Shown here: positions 1-10,775 of the stretch, in pieces
Numbering within the stretch: position 1 is the first letter of the stretch
How the letters are laid out: each line of letters starts with the position of its first letter
Source of the DNA: Pectobacterium fontis
Lineage (GTDB): Bacteria; Pseudomonadota; Gammaproteobacteria; Enterobacterales; Enterobacteriaceae
Length of the DNA stretch: 64,000 nt
Assembly (NCBI RefSeq): GCF_000803215.1
Contig: NZ_JSXC01000016.1
Location: 1-64,000 of the forward strand
Direction: 5' to 3'
Program-made: the position numbers and the translations under genes
The notes under the pieces: model-generated
The model's input: the letters and a program-made list of their open reading frames with translations, nothing else
Databases searched by the model: none
Told to the model about the DNA's origin: nothing

Positions 1-23
1 GAACTGGCTAAAGCCATAATGCA

Positions 24-48
24 AAACGCTGGCACAAGGCCAGCGTTT
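24..48 (-). terminator. terminator after rplI
   Basis: A 10-bp perfect stem (24-33 with 39-48, AAACGCTGGC arm) and 5-base loop lie just past the rplI stop. On the minus strand it is followed by a T-rich stretch, as expected for the end of the S6-L9 operon. Confidence 0.75.
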
Positions 49-88
49 CACATGTTAACTAAAGTGTTAATTCGACGATAAACGTGAA

Positions 89-541
89 TTAGGCTTCAGC
101 AACAACAACGACATTCAGTTCAGCAAAGACATCGCTGTGTACCTGGAAGCTCACTTCGTGCTCACCCAGAGTACGCAGAACGCCGTTCGGCAGGCGAACT
201 TCGCTCTTAGCAATATCAACACCGGCAGCCGTTACCGCATCAGCGATATCGCGAGTACCGATGGAACCGAACAGTTTACCTTCGTCGCCTGCTTTAGACG
301 CGATAGTAACGCTACCCAGTTCTTTGATCTTAGCGGCGCGCGCTTCAGCAGCAGCCAGAACGTCAGCCAGTTTGGCTTCCAGTTCAGCACGGCGTGCTTC
401 GAAGAACTCAACGTTTTTCTTGGTTGCCGGGACAGCTTTGCCCTGTGGCACCAGGAAGTTACGAGCGTAGCCCGCTTTAACGTTTACCTGATCACCCAGG
501 CTGCCCAGGTTTGCTACTTTATCAAGCAGAATAACTTGCAT
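89..541 (-). CDS. rplI: 50S ribosomal protein L9
   Basis: Binds 23S rRNA in the large subunit and reaches across toward neighbouring ribosomes. The 150-residue product is the normal bacterial length. It shows the conserved N-terminal domain starting [13 protein letters not shown] with [13 protein letters not shown] near residues 24-36, then a long charged helix (about 41-75) leading to the C-terminal domain. It is the last gene of rpsF-priB-rpsR-rplI, 41 bases after rpsR. The start has a good Shine-Dalgarno (GAGAGGA in the mRNA sense). Confidence 0.98.
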   Translation of the reverse strand: MQVILLDKVANLGSLGDQVNVKAGYARNFLVPQGKAVPATKKNVEFFEARRAELEAKLADVLAAAEARAAKIKELGSVTIASKAGDEGKLFGSIGTRDIADAVTAAGVDIAKSEVRLPNGVLRTLGEHEVSFQVHSDVFAELNVVVVAEA

Positions 542-582
542 TACTTTATCCTCTCAAAGTCTCGTTAATGGACAGTGGCCGA

Positions 583-1135
<553 letters not shown>

Positions 1136-1140
1136 AACAA

Positions 1141-1600
<460 letters not shown>

Positions 1601-1632
1601 GTGTATGTGTGCGGCTGAAAAAATGACGCGTA

Positions 1633-1661
1633 AGTATAGTGCCCGACATTAAAGAACACAA
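1633..1661 (-). promoter_or_regulatory. likely promoter of the rpsF operon
   Basis: On the minus strand TTGTGT (1661-1656) and TATACT (1638-1633) are separated by exactly 17 bases. Transcription would start near 1626 and give a leader of about 90 bases. The -35 element overlaps the stem of the yjfP terminator. Confidence 0.5.
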
Positions 1662-1690
1662 GAAAGAAACACAGACGTTTTCTTTCTTGT
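1658..1690 (-). terminator. terminator after yjfP
   Basis: A perfect 12-bp inverted repeat (ACAAGAAAGAAA at 1658-1669 with its complement at 1679-1690) lies downstream of yjfP and upstream of rpsF, so it should separate the two transcripts. Confidence 0.65.
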
Positions 1691-1714
1691 CCGATTCAAG
1701 GGAGCAACGCAGGA

Positions 1715-2467
1715 TTACAGCGCCCGCCGAAAGAAATCGGCTCCGGCCTGTAGCGCCGTCGGCGTAATACGATGGGTCACACCCGGCTCAGTCAGATACG
1801 TCAGATTGGTCAGTTTATCGCAGGCCTGTAATGCCTGATGGAGACGCGCACTTTCTGCCGCTGGCACAACATCATCCGCGTCACCGTGCCACACCAACAG
1901 CGGCCTATCAGACAGCGCATCCAAACGTGTGCTGACATCATAATCAGCCAGTTTAGCCGCCAACGCCTGCAATATTGGCTGATTTTCTGCACAATCCGCC
2001 GGAACCGGAGGAAACAGCGTTGACGATAGCGTAGAGAAGTAGCCGGAACCCATAAACGCCGCGACAGCGGTGATCCAGGGATAGCGCGCCATGCACCCCA
2101 GCGCACTCATGCCGCCGAGCGACGCGCCGCAAACGCCAATGCGCTCCCCTTCGATCAGGCCACGTTGCCGATATTCCGCGACATAATCAGGCAGTTCCTC
2201 AATATTCGATTGCAGGATATCCCAAAAGTGGCGCAGCCGCTGTGCGTCATCCCCACTATAACGGGCACCGTGCATTGCGGCATCGGGTAGGATCACCCGA
2301 AACCCAGCCTGCGCCAGCGCATAGCCAAAATACGAGTACACCTCTTTTGACGAGGTGTAGCCATGGAAGAAAAAAATCGTCGGTAAGGGCTGTTCCCTTC
2401 TTCCCACAGGCACCGCATGAATCGCCTCAATCCCGCTACCGAGTTTATCCAGTGACATTTCGACCAT
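1715..2467 (-). CDS. yjfP: carboxylesterase YjfP (alpha/beta hydrolase)
   Basis: Alpha/beta-hydrolase fold esterase, probably cytoplasmic (no signal peptide). The 250 residues contain an HG oxyanion motif (FFFHGYTSS, about 33-40), the nucleophile elbow GASLGG with Ser116, an Asp in HGDADDVVP (about 196-199) and the catalytic His in VTHRITP (His232). Length and sequence match E. coli YjfP, which hydrolyses short acyl esters in vitro; the natural substrate is unknown. ATG 2467 is preceded by GAGAGGG. In E. coli yjfP lies near the ula genes, so the place next to rpsF differs in detail. Confidence 0.9.
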   Translation of the reverse strand: MVEMSLDKLGSGIEAIHAVPVGRREQPLPTIFFFHGYTSSKEVYSYFGYALAQAGFRVILPDAAMHGARYSGDDAQRLRHFWDILQSNIEELPDYVAEYRQRGLIEGERIGVCGASLGGMSALGCMARYPWITAVAAFMGSGYFSTLSSTLFPPVPADCAENQPILQALAAKLADYDVSTRLDALSDRPLLVWHGDADDVVPAAESARLHQALQACDKLTNLTYLTEPGVTHRITPTALQAGADFFRRAL

Positions 2468-2660
2468 GTTATCCCTCTCCAGCTAAGTCCTGTAACCCCA
2501 TAAATTAATTGATATTTCATGAAGATAAAAAATTGCATTGACGTAAGTCAATTTATGCAATGGATATTTACATTCGATTATTAAATTTTTTTTCCTTACT
2601 GCCGTTAACGCTTGTGAAGTGAGACTAAAAAATAACCTTTTTATTATAAGAGACACACAT

Positions 2661-4601
2661 ATGTTGGGACTTTCTTTTAAGCACTGGGGTTTGGGTATCA
2701 AATTATCAATTATCGCCTCTCTGAGCGTGGCGATATTGTTCATTGTGTTCACCCTCACTCTTACCCGCTCCGCAGGCCATCAACTAAAATCGTTGACCCT
2801 CAACGACATGCAGAGCCAGGTGAATGGAGTCACCGACATGATCAACATGTACGATACCAGCCTACAAGCCGAAGTCAGCAACTACACGCGGCTACTGGCG
2901 AGCTTTCTGCCGACGCGGTTTTCGCTGGATACCGTTAACCGTACGCCTTTCGGCAACACATCGCAGCCAACACTGAAGGCGGGCGATACAGTATTGAACC
3001 TCAACACCGAAGTGCCGGACGATTTCCTCAGCCGAACCAGCGCGATCTCAACCATTTTTGTTCGCGACGGGGAGGACTTTACACGCGTCACCACGTCATT
3101 GAAAAAAGAAGATGGATCGCGCGCAATGGGCACCAAACTCGATCGTGAAAGCCCAGCCTATCCGCTCGTGATAAAAGGTGACACCTACAGTGGGTTAGCC
3201 ACGCTGTTCGGCAAACAGTACATCACCCAGTATCAACCGATACGCGATAGTCAAAACACGATTATCGGCATTCTGTTCGTCGGCGTCGATATCACGCAGC
3301 AATTTACCAAGATGCAACAAACTATTCTGAATAAGAAAATAGGTGAGGCAGGCCATTTCTTTGTGCTTAGCACGAAAAAAGGAAAAGATGCGGGTAACTA
3401 CCTTTACCATCAAAGCAATGCCAACCAACGCCCTGACTGGTCAGAAGGTGCCGTAGAGAAAGTGTTGGCAACTGGTAATGGTACGATCGAATACGACAAC
3501 CACTCGATGACAGGTGAAGAGAAAACCCGGATCATGGTGTACCGCAGTATCCCGCACTGGAACTGGATTGTTGCAGGCACAGTGAGCAAAGAAAGCCTAA
3601 TGGCAGAGATTAATCACACTCGTAATCTGTTTTTAGGCGGTGGCATTATTCTGGTTCTGCTCTTCGCCGCCTTCTTTGTCGTACTGACGCGTAAGTGGCT
3701 GAGCCAGCCGCTGGTTGAAATCGTTAAAGTGGCGGAACAGTTTTCTGCCGGTAACCTGACGGCAACACTTTCCAGTAACCGCACCGATGAGGTTGGTCGC
3801 TTAATTGGTGCGATAAACGGCATCGGGCAAGGGCTGACCACCATTGTGGCGCAGGTGAGAAATGCAGCCGAAGAAATCAGCGTCGCGACCGATGCGCTGG
3901 CTACCGACAGCGAAAACATTAGCGAGCAGATAGCCCGTCAGGCCAGTAGCGTCGAAGAGACGTCTGCCAGCATGGAGCAACTCTCCGCCAGCGTGCAGCA
4001 GAACGCCGATAATGTCTCTGCCGCCAAAGATCTGGCCGAGCAGAGTGCGGCAGCGGCAAGGAACGGCAGCCAGACCGTCACCGATTCCGTTTCTACCATG
4101 AGCGATATCAAGAACTCATCCCAGAGAATTGCCGATATCACCACGGTGATCGAATCGATCGCGTTCCAAACCAATATTCTGGCGCTCAATGCCGCAGTGG
4201 AAGCCGCTCGCGCGGGCGAGCACGGCAGAGGCTTCGCCGTGGTTGCTGCCGAAGTGCGGGCGTTGGCACAGCGCAGTTCTACCGCGGTGAAGGAGATCGA
4301 AAACTTGATCGATGAATCACTGGAAAAAATTGAAGCGGGTTACCATTTTTCAGAGAAAACGCAGGCGGTCATGGATGACTTGCGTAACCGCATCCTTCAG
4401 GTCAGTACCATCGTGAACGATATTGATATCGCTTCACACGAGCAATCTGCCGGTATCGGCCAAGTGAATATTGCGATTGTGCAAATTGGTCAGGCAACGC
4501 AAGAAAACACCATTCTGGTCAACAGTTCGGAAGACACCGCGCAAAGTTTGCGCCAGAAAGGGCACCATCTCAGCGAACTGGTCAGCGTCTTCCGTATTTA
4601 A
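2661..4601 (+). CDS. methyl-accepting chemotaxis protein, Cache-type sensor
   Basis: Transmembrane chemoreceptor feeding the CheA/CheW kinase. From ATG 2661 (preceded by AAGAGACACACAT; an upstream in-frame start at 2619 would add an unlikely 14-residue leader) it has 646 residues: TM1 about 12-35, a large periplasmic Cache_3/Cache_2-like domain about 40-325, TM2 about 330-352, HAMP with RTDEVGRL, then the signalling domain. The hairpin tip reads [26 protein letters not shown]. It ends VSVFRI with no NWETF pentapeptide, so it probably cannot bind CheR/CheB through that tether. Ligand unknown. Confidence 0.93.
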   Translation: MLGLSFKHWGLGIKLSIIASLSVAILFIVFTLTLTRSAGHQLKSLTLNDMQSQVNGVTDMINMYDTSLQAEVSNYTRLLASFLPTRFSLDTVNRTPFGNTSQPTLKAGDTVLNLNTEVPDDFLSRTSAISTIFVRDGEDFTRVTTSLKKEDGSRAMGTKLDRESPAYPLVIKGDTYSGLATLFGKQYITQYQPIRDSQNTIIGILFVGVDITQQFTKMQQTILNKKIGEAGHFFVLSTKKGKDAGNYLYHQSNANQRPDWSEGAVEKVLATGNGTIEYDNHSMTGEEKTRIMVYRSIPHWNWIVAGTVSKESLMAEINHTRNLFLGGGIILVLLFAAFFVVLTRKWLSQPLVEIVKVAEQFSAGNLTATLSSNRTDEVGRLIGAINGIGQGLTTIVAQVRNAAEEISVATDALATDSENISEQIARQASSVEETSASMEQLSASVQQNADNVSAAKDLAEQSAAAARNGSQTVTDSVSTMSDIKNSSQRIADITTVIESIAFQTNILALNAAVEAARAGEHGRGFAVVAAEVRALAQRSSTAVKEIENLIDESLEKIEAGYHFSEKTQAVMDDLRNRILQVSTIVNDIDIASHEQSAGIGQVNIAIVQIGQATQENTILVNSSEDTAQSLRQKGHHLSELVSVFRI

Positions 4602-4715
4602 CATCCGTGAAATATCCGCTTTTGTGCTGCCATGTTTATTCTGTCACGCAAAAGCGGAAAACACACCGCGGCTATCGCGTTGCAGCCCATTCCTCACGCT
4701 AACCTCAACTCACAA

Positions 4716-4738
4716 GCGGGCATCCTATTGCCCGCCCT
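4716..4738 (+). terminator. possible terminator after the Cache chemoreceptor
   Basis: GCGGGC (4716-4721) pairs with GCCCGC (4730-4735) over an 8-base loop and is followed by CTTT. It lies 115 bases past the stop. The T-tract is short, so this is a moderate call. Confidence 0.4.
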
Positions 4739-4811
4739 TTCCGCACGAATATCCTCACATTTTTTAAGAAAATGAGTAAGAATTGCGTCTGGTATGCCGA
4801 CAACAAATAAG

Positions 4812-4896
4812 AATGCCGATCGTTTAAAGATAGAGATACTGGGGGCTACCACGGTGCGAGGTCGCCCTGCGGGGACCTCGCACCGTGTTTCCCCCT
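4812..4896 (+). repeat. dispersed palindromic repeat, copy 1
   Basis: Copy 1 of a three-copy family in this window (others at 56918-57003 minus and 63068-63134 plus). Its core is a perfect 13-bp inverted repeat (CACGGTGCGAGGT at 4850-4862 and its complement at 4875-4887) around a CCCTGCGGG-type loop, with a shared left arm AATGCCGATCGTTTAA. It fills most of the gap between two chemoreceptor genes. It looks like a REP/BIME-like or small non-autonomous element; no coding content. Confidence 0.8.
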
Positions 4897-5141
4897 ATAA
4901 AATGCAAACGCGTTTTAAATGCCACTTGTGGCAGCCCGTCAGGGCGAATAAATCCACACTACGTGAACAGCATAAACAACAGATAAGGCATTTTTTATCA
5001 GCCAAACAGGAGGGCGTCTCACACTCATCACCTACCTTTTTATGCAATACATTTTTACACACACACAACGACAGAACATCCGTTCTTGGCCTGCAATGAC
5101 GGAAAATAAATAATTAATTAATGAACTAAAGGAAGAAATTT

Positions 5142-6674
5142 ATGCTGCACTGGATGTCATTCCAAAACCTGTCTGTGACAAAAAAGTTATTGGTGGGGTT
5201 TGGTTTATTGCTCATCATAGGAGTGATTCTCTCTATGGTTGGCTTTTACGGATTATACAATAGCGACCAATCATTGAAGCGTATCAGTCGTCTTGGCGCG
5301 ATTTATGACAAAACGGTTGTCGCCAGAGAAAATAACTTCGCTTATGCACTGGAACGTAAAACACAATATCTGGAACAACACGATAGTGCGATCGGTAATA
5401 TCAGCGAAGAGCTGTCAGCACTATTGAAAGCGATCGACTCGAGCCATTGGCCAACGGAAGATAAAAACGCGATTCAGGAGATCAGAACGTCACTCAATGC
5501 CTATATTTCTCAGCGCCAGCAGGTTATGAGCCCCAATGTGAGCCAACAGCAGCTCAGTGAATTAAACGCCCAGATGGCGCTCTTGCAGGAAAACATCAAT
5601 AAACTTTACTTTACAGAAGAAACCCGTGCAGGCCGTAACGTCATTAGCAGCGATATACAACTGGGCGTGATTACGCTTATCGCCATCATACTCGGTCTGA
5701 CTACCACCATCGTTATCTCACGGCAGATCGTGCGCCCGTTACATCAGGCGTTACATGCCACCCGTGCGATTGCAGAAGGCGATCTCACCGTACAGCTTCA
5801 CACCGAACGCCATGATGAATTAGGCCAGTTGGTTTCCGCCATGGGGCAGATGAACGACAACCTGCACAGTATGATTGATAAGATTCGCCTCAGTGCGAAC
5901 CAGATTTCCCATGCTGCGGAGGAAATTAGCGCCGGTAACGACGATCTTTCGTCTCGCACAACGCAACAAGCCGCCGCACTGGAAGAAACAGCCGCCAGCA
6001 TGGAACAGTTGACGTCAACGGTGAAACAGAACGCCGATAACGCCCATCAGGCTAACCGGCTAGTTATGGATGCCTCCGATACCGCGAACCAAGGGGGAGA
6101 ACAGGTTTCTAAAGCCGTGAATACCATGCACGATATCGCGCAAAGTTCTCACCGCATTGCTGAAATTACCTCAATGATCAACAGCATCGCGTTTCAAACC
6201 AATATTCTGGCGCTCAATGCTGCGGTAGAGGCGGCGCGAGCGGGTGAACAAGGTCGCGGTTTTGCGGTGGTCGCCAGCGAAGTACGTAATCTGGCACAGC
6301 GCAGCGCTCAGGCTGCCAAAGAGATCGATACGCTCATTGCCGAGTCGGTTTCACAAATTAATAACGGTGCGGCGCTGGTTAACGGCGCGGGGAAAACCAT
6401 GGAAGGGATTGTACAGTCCGTGACGCAAGTCCACACCATCATGCAAGATATCACGACGGCCTCGGACGAACAGCATCGCGGTATTTCTCAGGTCGGCCAG
6501 GCAATTATAGAAATGGATCAGAACACACAGCAAAACACCGTGCTGGTGGAGCAATCCTCTTCTGCCGCTCACTCGCTGGAGCAGCAAGCACTCATGCTGT
6601 CTGAGGCCGTTTCCGTTTTCCGGCTTTTACCGCCTTCGCAACACGATCTTCGCAGGCTGACATCGGCTGCATAA
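5142..6674 (+). CDS. methyl-accepting chemotaxis protein, four-helix-bundle sensor
   Basis: Chemoreceptor of 510 residues with TM1 about 13-34, a short periplasmic domain (about 35-172) of the size and helical character of a Tar-type four-helix bundle, TM2 about 174-195, HAMP (RHDELGQLVSAMGQMN) and a signalling domain with [60 protein letters not shown] precedes the ATG. The C-terminus lacks an NWETF-type tether. It is a separate gene from the preceding receptor (540-base gap with a repeat). Ligand not predictable. Confidence 0.93.
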   Translation: MLHWMSFQNLSVTKKLLVGFGLLLIIGVILSMVGFYGLYNSDQSLKRISRLGAIYDKTVVARENNFAYALERKTQYLEQHDSAIGNISEELSALLKAIDSSHWPTEDKNAIQEIRTSLNAYISQRQQVMSPNVSQQQLSELNAQMALLQENINKLYFTEETRAGRNVISSDIQLGVITLIAIILGLTTTIVISRQIVRPLHQALHATRAIAEGDLTVQLHTERHDELGQLVSAMGQMNDNLHSMIDKIRLSANQISHAAEEISAGNDDLSSRTTQQAAALEETAASMEQLTSTVKQNADNAHQANRLVMDASDTANQGGEQVSKAVNTMHDIAQSSHRIAEITSMINSIAFQTNILALNAAVEAARAGEQGRGFAVVASEVRNLAQRSAQAAKEIDTLIAESVSQINNGAALVNGAGKTMEGIVQSVTQVHTIMQDITTASDEQHRGISQVGQAIIEMDQNTQQNTVLVEQSSSAAHSLEQQALMLSEAVSVFRLLPPSQHDLRRLTSAA

Positions 6675-6683
6675 TCCCAACGA

Positions 6684-6711
6684 CAGCGGGGTGCTTCATG
6701 GCACCCCGCTG
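6684..6711. terminator. bidirectional terminator between chemoreceptor and rlmB
   Basis: CAGCGGGGTGC and its complement (6684-6694, 6701-6711) form an 11-bp GC-rich stem between two convergent genes, so it can serve both. Confidence 0.65.
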
Positions 6712-6730
6712 CTATCAGTAACCGTTCTGA

Positions 6731-7462
6731 TTATGCCCTCTGACGAACGGCTTCAAACAGACATACGCCAGTGGCGACAGACACATTCAGTGAGGACACG
6801 CTGCCCGCCATCGGAATACTGATCAATTCATCACAATGCTCACGGGTCAGACGACGCATGCCCTCTCCTTCCGCCCCCATCACCAGCGCCAGCGGCCCGG
6901 TCAGTTTGCTTTGGTAGAGCGTATGATCCGCTTCACCCGCCGTGCCGACGATCCAGATATGGCGCTCTTGCAACAGGCGCATCGTGCGCGCCAGATTGGT
7001 CACACTAATAACCGGCACGGTTTCCGCTGCGCCACAGGCCACCTTCTTCACCGTTGCATTGAGTTGCGCGGAACGATCGCGCGGCACAATCACCGCATGT
7101 ACGCCAGCACCATCCGCATTCCGCAGGCACGCCCCCAGATTGTGCGGATCGGTCACACCGTCCAGAATTAGCAGGAAAGGCGTTTCCAGATTATCGAGCA
7201 GCGCGGGCAGGTCGTTTTCCTGATATTTCCGTCCTTCTTTGACTTTCGCTACGATCCCCTGATGCACCGCGTCGTCAGCCTGCTTATCCAGCCACTGGCG
7301 ATTCGCCATCTGAATGACGATGCCCTGCGCTTCCAGTTCTGCAATCACGGGCTGAAGACGACGATCGTCACGCCCTTTCAGAACAAAAACTTCCAGAAAA
7401 CGCTGGGGATCGCGCTCAAGCAGTGCCTTCACCGCGTGGATACCGTAAATAATTTCGCTCAT
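6731..7462 (-). CDS. rlmB: 23S rRNA (Gm2251) 2'-O-methyltransferase RlmB
   Basis: SpoU/TrmH-family enzyme that methylates G2251 of 23S rRNA with S-adenosylmethionine. The 243 residues match E. coli length. An N-terminal substrate-binding domain begins [19 protein letters not shown]. The trefoil-knot SPOUT domain shows [23 protein letters not shown] near 108, [11 protein letters not shown] near 197 and [22 protein letters not shown] at the C-terminus. It lies 95 bases downstream of rnr, as in E. coli. Confidence 0.97.
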   Translation of the reverse strand: MSEIIYGIHAVKALLERDPQRFLEVFVLKGRDDRRLQPVIAELEAQGIVIQMANRQWLDKQADDAVHQGIVAKVKEGRKYQENDLPALLDNLETPFLLILDGVTDPHNLGACLRNADGAGVHAVIVPRDRSAQLNATVKKVACGAAETVPVISVTNLARTMRLLQERHIWIVGTAGEADHTLYQSKLTGPLALVMGAEGEGMRRLTREHCDELISIPMAGSVSSLNVSVATGVCLFEAVRQRA

Positions 7463-7557
7463 TGATACTCTTCAAATTAACCATAACAGGCAAGGCCCGT
7501 TCATTAGAGATAGCGGTTTTACCGTCCCCCCGTTGCAGGAAGGACGGCTAACTCACC

Positions 7558-10014
7558 TTACTCAGCAGACTTTTTCTTCGCGCGTTTCGCTTTAGTCGCG
7601 GCGGCGATTTTACGTGTTTTTTCCGCGTTCTTTTTCGCTTTATCGCGGTTCTTTTTCGGTTTGGCGGTGGGCTTATCCGATTTTGCGTTGCTACTGCCTT
7701 CTTTGCGGAACGCGGCATCTGGTTCAAAATTGGCCGCCGCTTTGCTGGCGCTACGACGGCGTCGGGCAGGCTTAGCCTCACGCGACTCCGGTTTTTTCGC
7801 GCGGTCACGGGCGGTTTTACCCTCGCCACGTACCTTGCGCGTGCTGGAAATCAGCGCGAAATCAATGTTGCGCTCATCCATATGCACCGCCTCAACGCGG
7901 ATTTCCACTTCATCGCCCAGACGATAAACCTGCCCGCGCGACTCACCGATCAGTCGCTGACCGATATTGTCGTAACGATAATAGTCATTATCCAGCGTAG
8001 AAACGTGTACCAGACCATCGATAAATAGCTCTTTCAGACGTACGAAGAAACCAAAACCGGTCACGCTGGAGATGATGCCCGTAAAGACTTCACCGACGTG
8101 ATCCTGCATAAAGTCACACTTCAGCCAGTCGGCAACATCCCGCGTGGCTTCATCCGCACGGCGCTCGGTCATCGAGCAGTGCATACCGAGCTGTAGCATC
8201 TCATTAATATCGCTATGCCAGCCGCCCGTTGACGTCCAGCGCTCATGGCGATCGCTCAGCAGATACTTAATCGCGCGGTGCAGCGACAGGTCAGGATAAC
8301 GACGAATCGGCGACGTAAAGTGACCGTAAGACGTCAATGCCAGCCCGAAATGGCCCCGGTTTTCCGGGTCATAAATCGCCTGCTTCATCGAACGCAACAG
8401 CATGGTTTGCAGCATTTCCCGATCGGGACGCTCCGCCACCTCATCCATCAATTCCGCATAGTCTTTCGGCTGCGGCTTCATGCCGCCTTTCAGCGTTAGC
8501 CCCAGTTCGCCCAGTACGCTACGCAGCGCTAATACATGATCTTCACTCGGTTGATCGTGTACGCGGAACAGCGCAGGCTCTTGGTTTTTCTCCACAAATT
8601 TCGCGGCGGAGATATTCGCCAGAATCATGCACTCTTCGATCAGCTTATGCGCATCGTTACGCACCACGGCTTCCACTCGTTCAATACGGCGTTCAGCATT
8701 GAAAATGAACTTCGCTTCTTCGGTTTCAAAGGCAATGCCGCCACGCACTTCACGCGCCTGTTCCAGCGCTTTGTACATGTGGTGCAGCTCTTCCAATCCG
8801 CCCACCAGCGGCTTGTAATGCTCACGCAGTTCGGCGTCGCCTTGCAGAATGTTCCACACCTTGGTGTAGGTCAGGCGGGCATGAGAACTCATCACCGCTT
8901 CATAGAATTTGTAGGACGACAGCTTGCCCTGCGAAGAGACGGTCATTTCACAGACCATACACAAACGATCGACCTGCGGATTGAGCGAACATAGCCCGTT
9001 CGACAGCACTTCCGGCAGCATCGGCACCACTTGCGATGGGAAGTAGACCGAGGTGCCACGCGCCCGCGCTTCGTGGTCAAGCGGCGTATTCGGCCGTACG
9101 TAATAGCTCACATCCGCAATCGCCACCCACAAACGCCAGCCACCACCGCGTTTCTTCTCACAGTACACGGCGTCATCAAAATCGCGGGCATCTTCGCCGT
9201 CAATCGTGACCAGCGGCAGCTTACGCAGATCCACACGGCCTTTCTTCGCCGCTTCCGGCACCTCTTCGGAAAGATCTTTCACCTGCGCTTCCACTTGAGG
9301 TGGCCAGGTGTGTGGAATATCGTGGGTACGCAGGGCAATATCGACCGCCAGCCCAGTGCCCATGTTGTCGCCGAGGATCTCGACGATCTTACCGACCGCT
9401 TTGGTGCGGCGTGTGGCGCGTTGTGTTAACTCAACCACCACCACGAAGCCCATGCGAGCTCCGTTAATTTCTTCTTTCGGGATCAGAATATCAAAGCTCA
9501 GGCGGCTATCATCCGGGACGACGAACCCGACACCAGCATCGACAAAATAGCGACCGACAATCTGCCCGGTGCGCGGTTCCAACACGCGAACAATGCGCCC
9601 TTCACGCCGCCCTTTCCGATCCGCACCCAGCGGTTGCGCCAGCACCACATCACCGTGGATGGCCCGTTTCATCTCTTCAGCCGACAGATAGAGATCGTCT
9701 TTGCGGCCTTCCACACGCAGGAAGCCGAAACCATCGCGGTGACCGATGACCGTACCACGCAGCAGATCGAGCTTTTCCGGTAACGCATAGCATTGGCGGC
9801 GGGTAAAAATAAGCTGACCATCACGCTCCATGGCACGCAAGCGGCGACGCAGCGCTTCGAGGGGTTCTTCTCCGGTTAATTGCAGATCGGCGGCTAATTC
9901 TTCTCGGCTAATCGGGGTATCGCGCTTGGCGATGTGCGCCAAAATATATTCACGACTGGGGATGGGGGATTCGTATTTTTCTGCTTCTCGTTCCAGGAAT
10001 GGATCTTGTGACAT
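7558..10014 (-). CDS. rnr: ribonuclease R
   Basis: Processive 3'-5' exoribonuclease that degrades structured RNA, rRNA fragments and, with tmRNA-SmpB, nonstop mRNA. From ATG 10014 ([15 protein letters not shown], the family's usual N-terminus; an in-frame start at 10059 would add 15 unsupported residues) the product is 818 residues. Domains: N-terminal winged helix, cold-shock OB folds, the RNB catalytic domain with the Asp cluster in [12 protein letters not shown] (near 280), an S1 domain and a long Lys/Arg/Ala-rich tail. It sits between nsrR and rlmB in the standard order. Confidence 0.97.
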   Translation of the reverse strand: MSQDPFLEREAEKYESPIPSREYILAHIAKRDTPISREELAADLQLTGEEPLEALRRRLRAMERDGQLIFTRRQCYALPEKLDLLRGTVIGHRDGFGFLRVEGRKDDLYLSAEEMKRAIHGDVVLAQPLGADRKGRREGRIVRVLEPRTGQIVGRYFVDAGVGFVVPDDSRLSFDILIPKEEINGARMGFVVVVELTQRATRRTKAVGKIVEILGDNMGTGLAVDIALRTHDIPHTWPPQVEAQVKDLSEEVPEAAKKGRVDLRKLPLVTIDGEDARDFDDAVYCEKKRGGGWRLWVAIADVSYYVRPNTPLDHEARARGTSVYFPSQVVPMLPEVLSNGLCSLNPQVDRLCMVCEMTVSSQGKLSSYKFYEAVMSSHARLTYTKVWNILQGDAELREHYKPLVGGLEELHHMYKALEQAREVRGGIAFETEEAKFIFNAERRIERVEAVVRNDAHKLIEECMILANISAAKFVEKNQEPALFRVHDQPSEDHVLALRSVLGELGLTLKGGMKPQPKDYAELMDEVAERPDREMLQTMLLRSMKQAIYDPENRGHFGLALTSYGHFTSPIRRYPDLSLHRAIKYLLSDRHERWTSTGGWHSDINEMLQLGMHCSMTERRADEATRDVADWLKCDFMQDHVGEVFTGIISSVTGFGFFVRLKELFIDGLVHVSTLDNDYYRYDNIGQRLIGESRGQVYRLGDEVEIRVEAVHMDERNIDFALISSTRKVRGEGKTARDRAKKPESREAKPARRRRSASKAAANFEPDAAFRKEGSSNAKSDKPTAKPKKNRDKAKKNAEKTRKIAAATKAKRAKKKSAE

Positions 10015-10055
10015 TGCGGTTCCTCCGTTGTCATCAGCAGGAGGCTGAACAAAAT

Positions 10056-10481
10056 TCATTCAACCAACAATAATTTATAAAGCGGCGGGTTTTCTTTGAC
10101 CATATCAGCCAACGTGTATTGATCCAGCTCGTGCAGGAAATTTTGTACCGCCTGTTGAAGCACCTGCTTCAAGCGGCAGGCTGGCGTAATGTGGCAGAAC
10201 TCATGATTACAGTTGACCAATGTGAGCGGCTCCAGTTCGCGCACGACATCGCCAATGCGGATAGTTTCTGCCGGTTTCCCAAGACGGATACCACCATTCT
10301 TACCGCGTACGGCCATCACCAATCCTGCACGACTAAGTTGATTGATAATTTTGACCATATGATTACGGGACACGCCATACACTTCCGTGACTTCCGAAAT
10401 GCTGGTCATTTTCCCGCCCGGCAGTGACGCCATGTAGATCAGCGCCCGCAAACCATAATCCGTGAAACTTGTTAACTGCAC
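10056..10481 (-). CDS. nsrR: nitric-oxide-sensing repressor NsrR (Rrf2 family)
   Basis: Iron-sulfur transcriptional repressor that loses DNA binding when NO nitrosylates its cluster, derepressing genes such as hmp. The 141 residues begin [21 protein letters not shown], have the Rrf2 winged helix (about 25-60) and three cluster cysteines at 91, 96 and 102. It is the first gene of nsrR-rnr-rlmB; 41 bases separate it from the chosen rnr start. I could not place an NsrR operator nearby. Confidence 0.96.
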   Translation of the reverse strand: MQLTSFTDYGLRALIYMASLPGGKMTSISEVTEVYGVSRNHMVKIINQLSRAGLVMAVRGKNGGIRLGKPAETIRIGDVVRELEPLTLVNCNHEFCHITPACRLKQVLQQAVQNFLHELDQYTLADMVKENPPLYKLLLVE

Positions 10482-10775
10482 ATAAACCTCGGATACCTCT
10501 GGGTATCATTGACTGGCGTATAATTAAGTACACACCTGAAAAACCAACGCTATTGACAGATAATAAACCAGGCGCAAACACTACGGCTAATTATTTATAC
10601 CCTTCATGACGAGAAGCCCGTCAGCAATACCCTGCTGCCCGACGCCTTTTGTACCTGCCATATCTTTTTACTTTTATCTCGCCACCACACAGATAACGTA
10701 TTCTCACAACTTACACACCACATCCAATGATGCATGGATTATCACCCACGAAGGCAGCATAAGGACAAGGGCACC

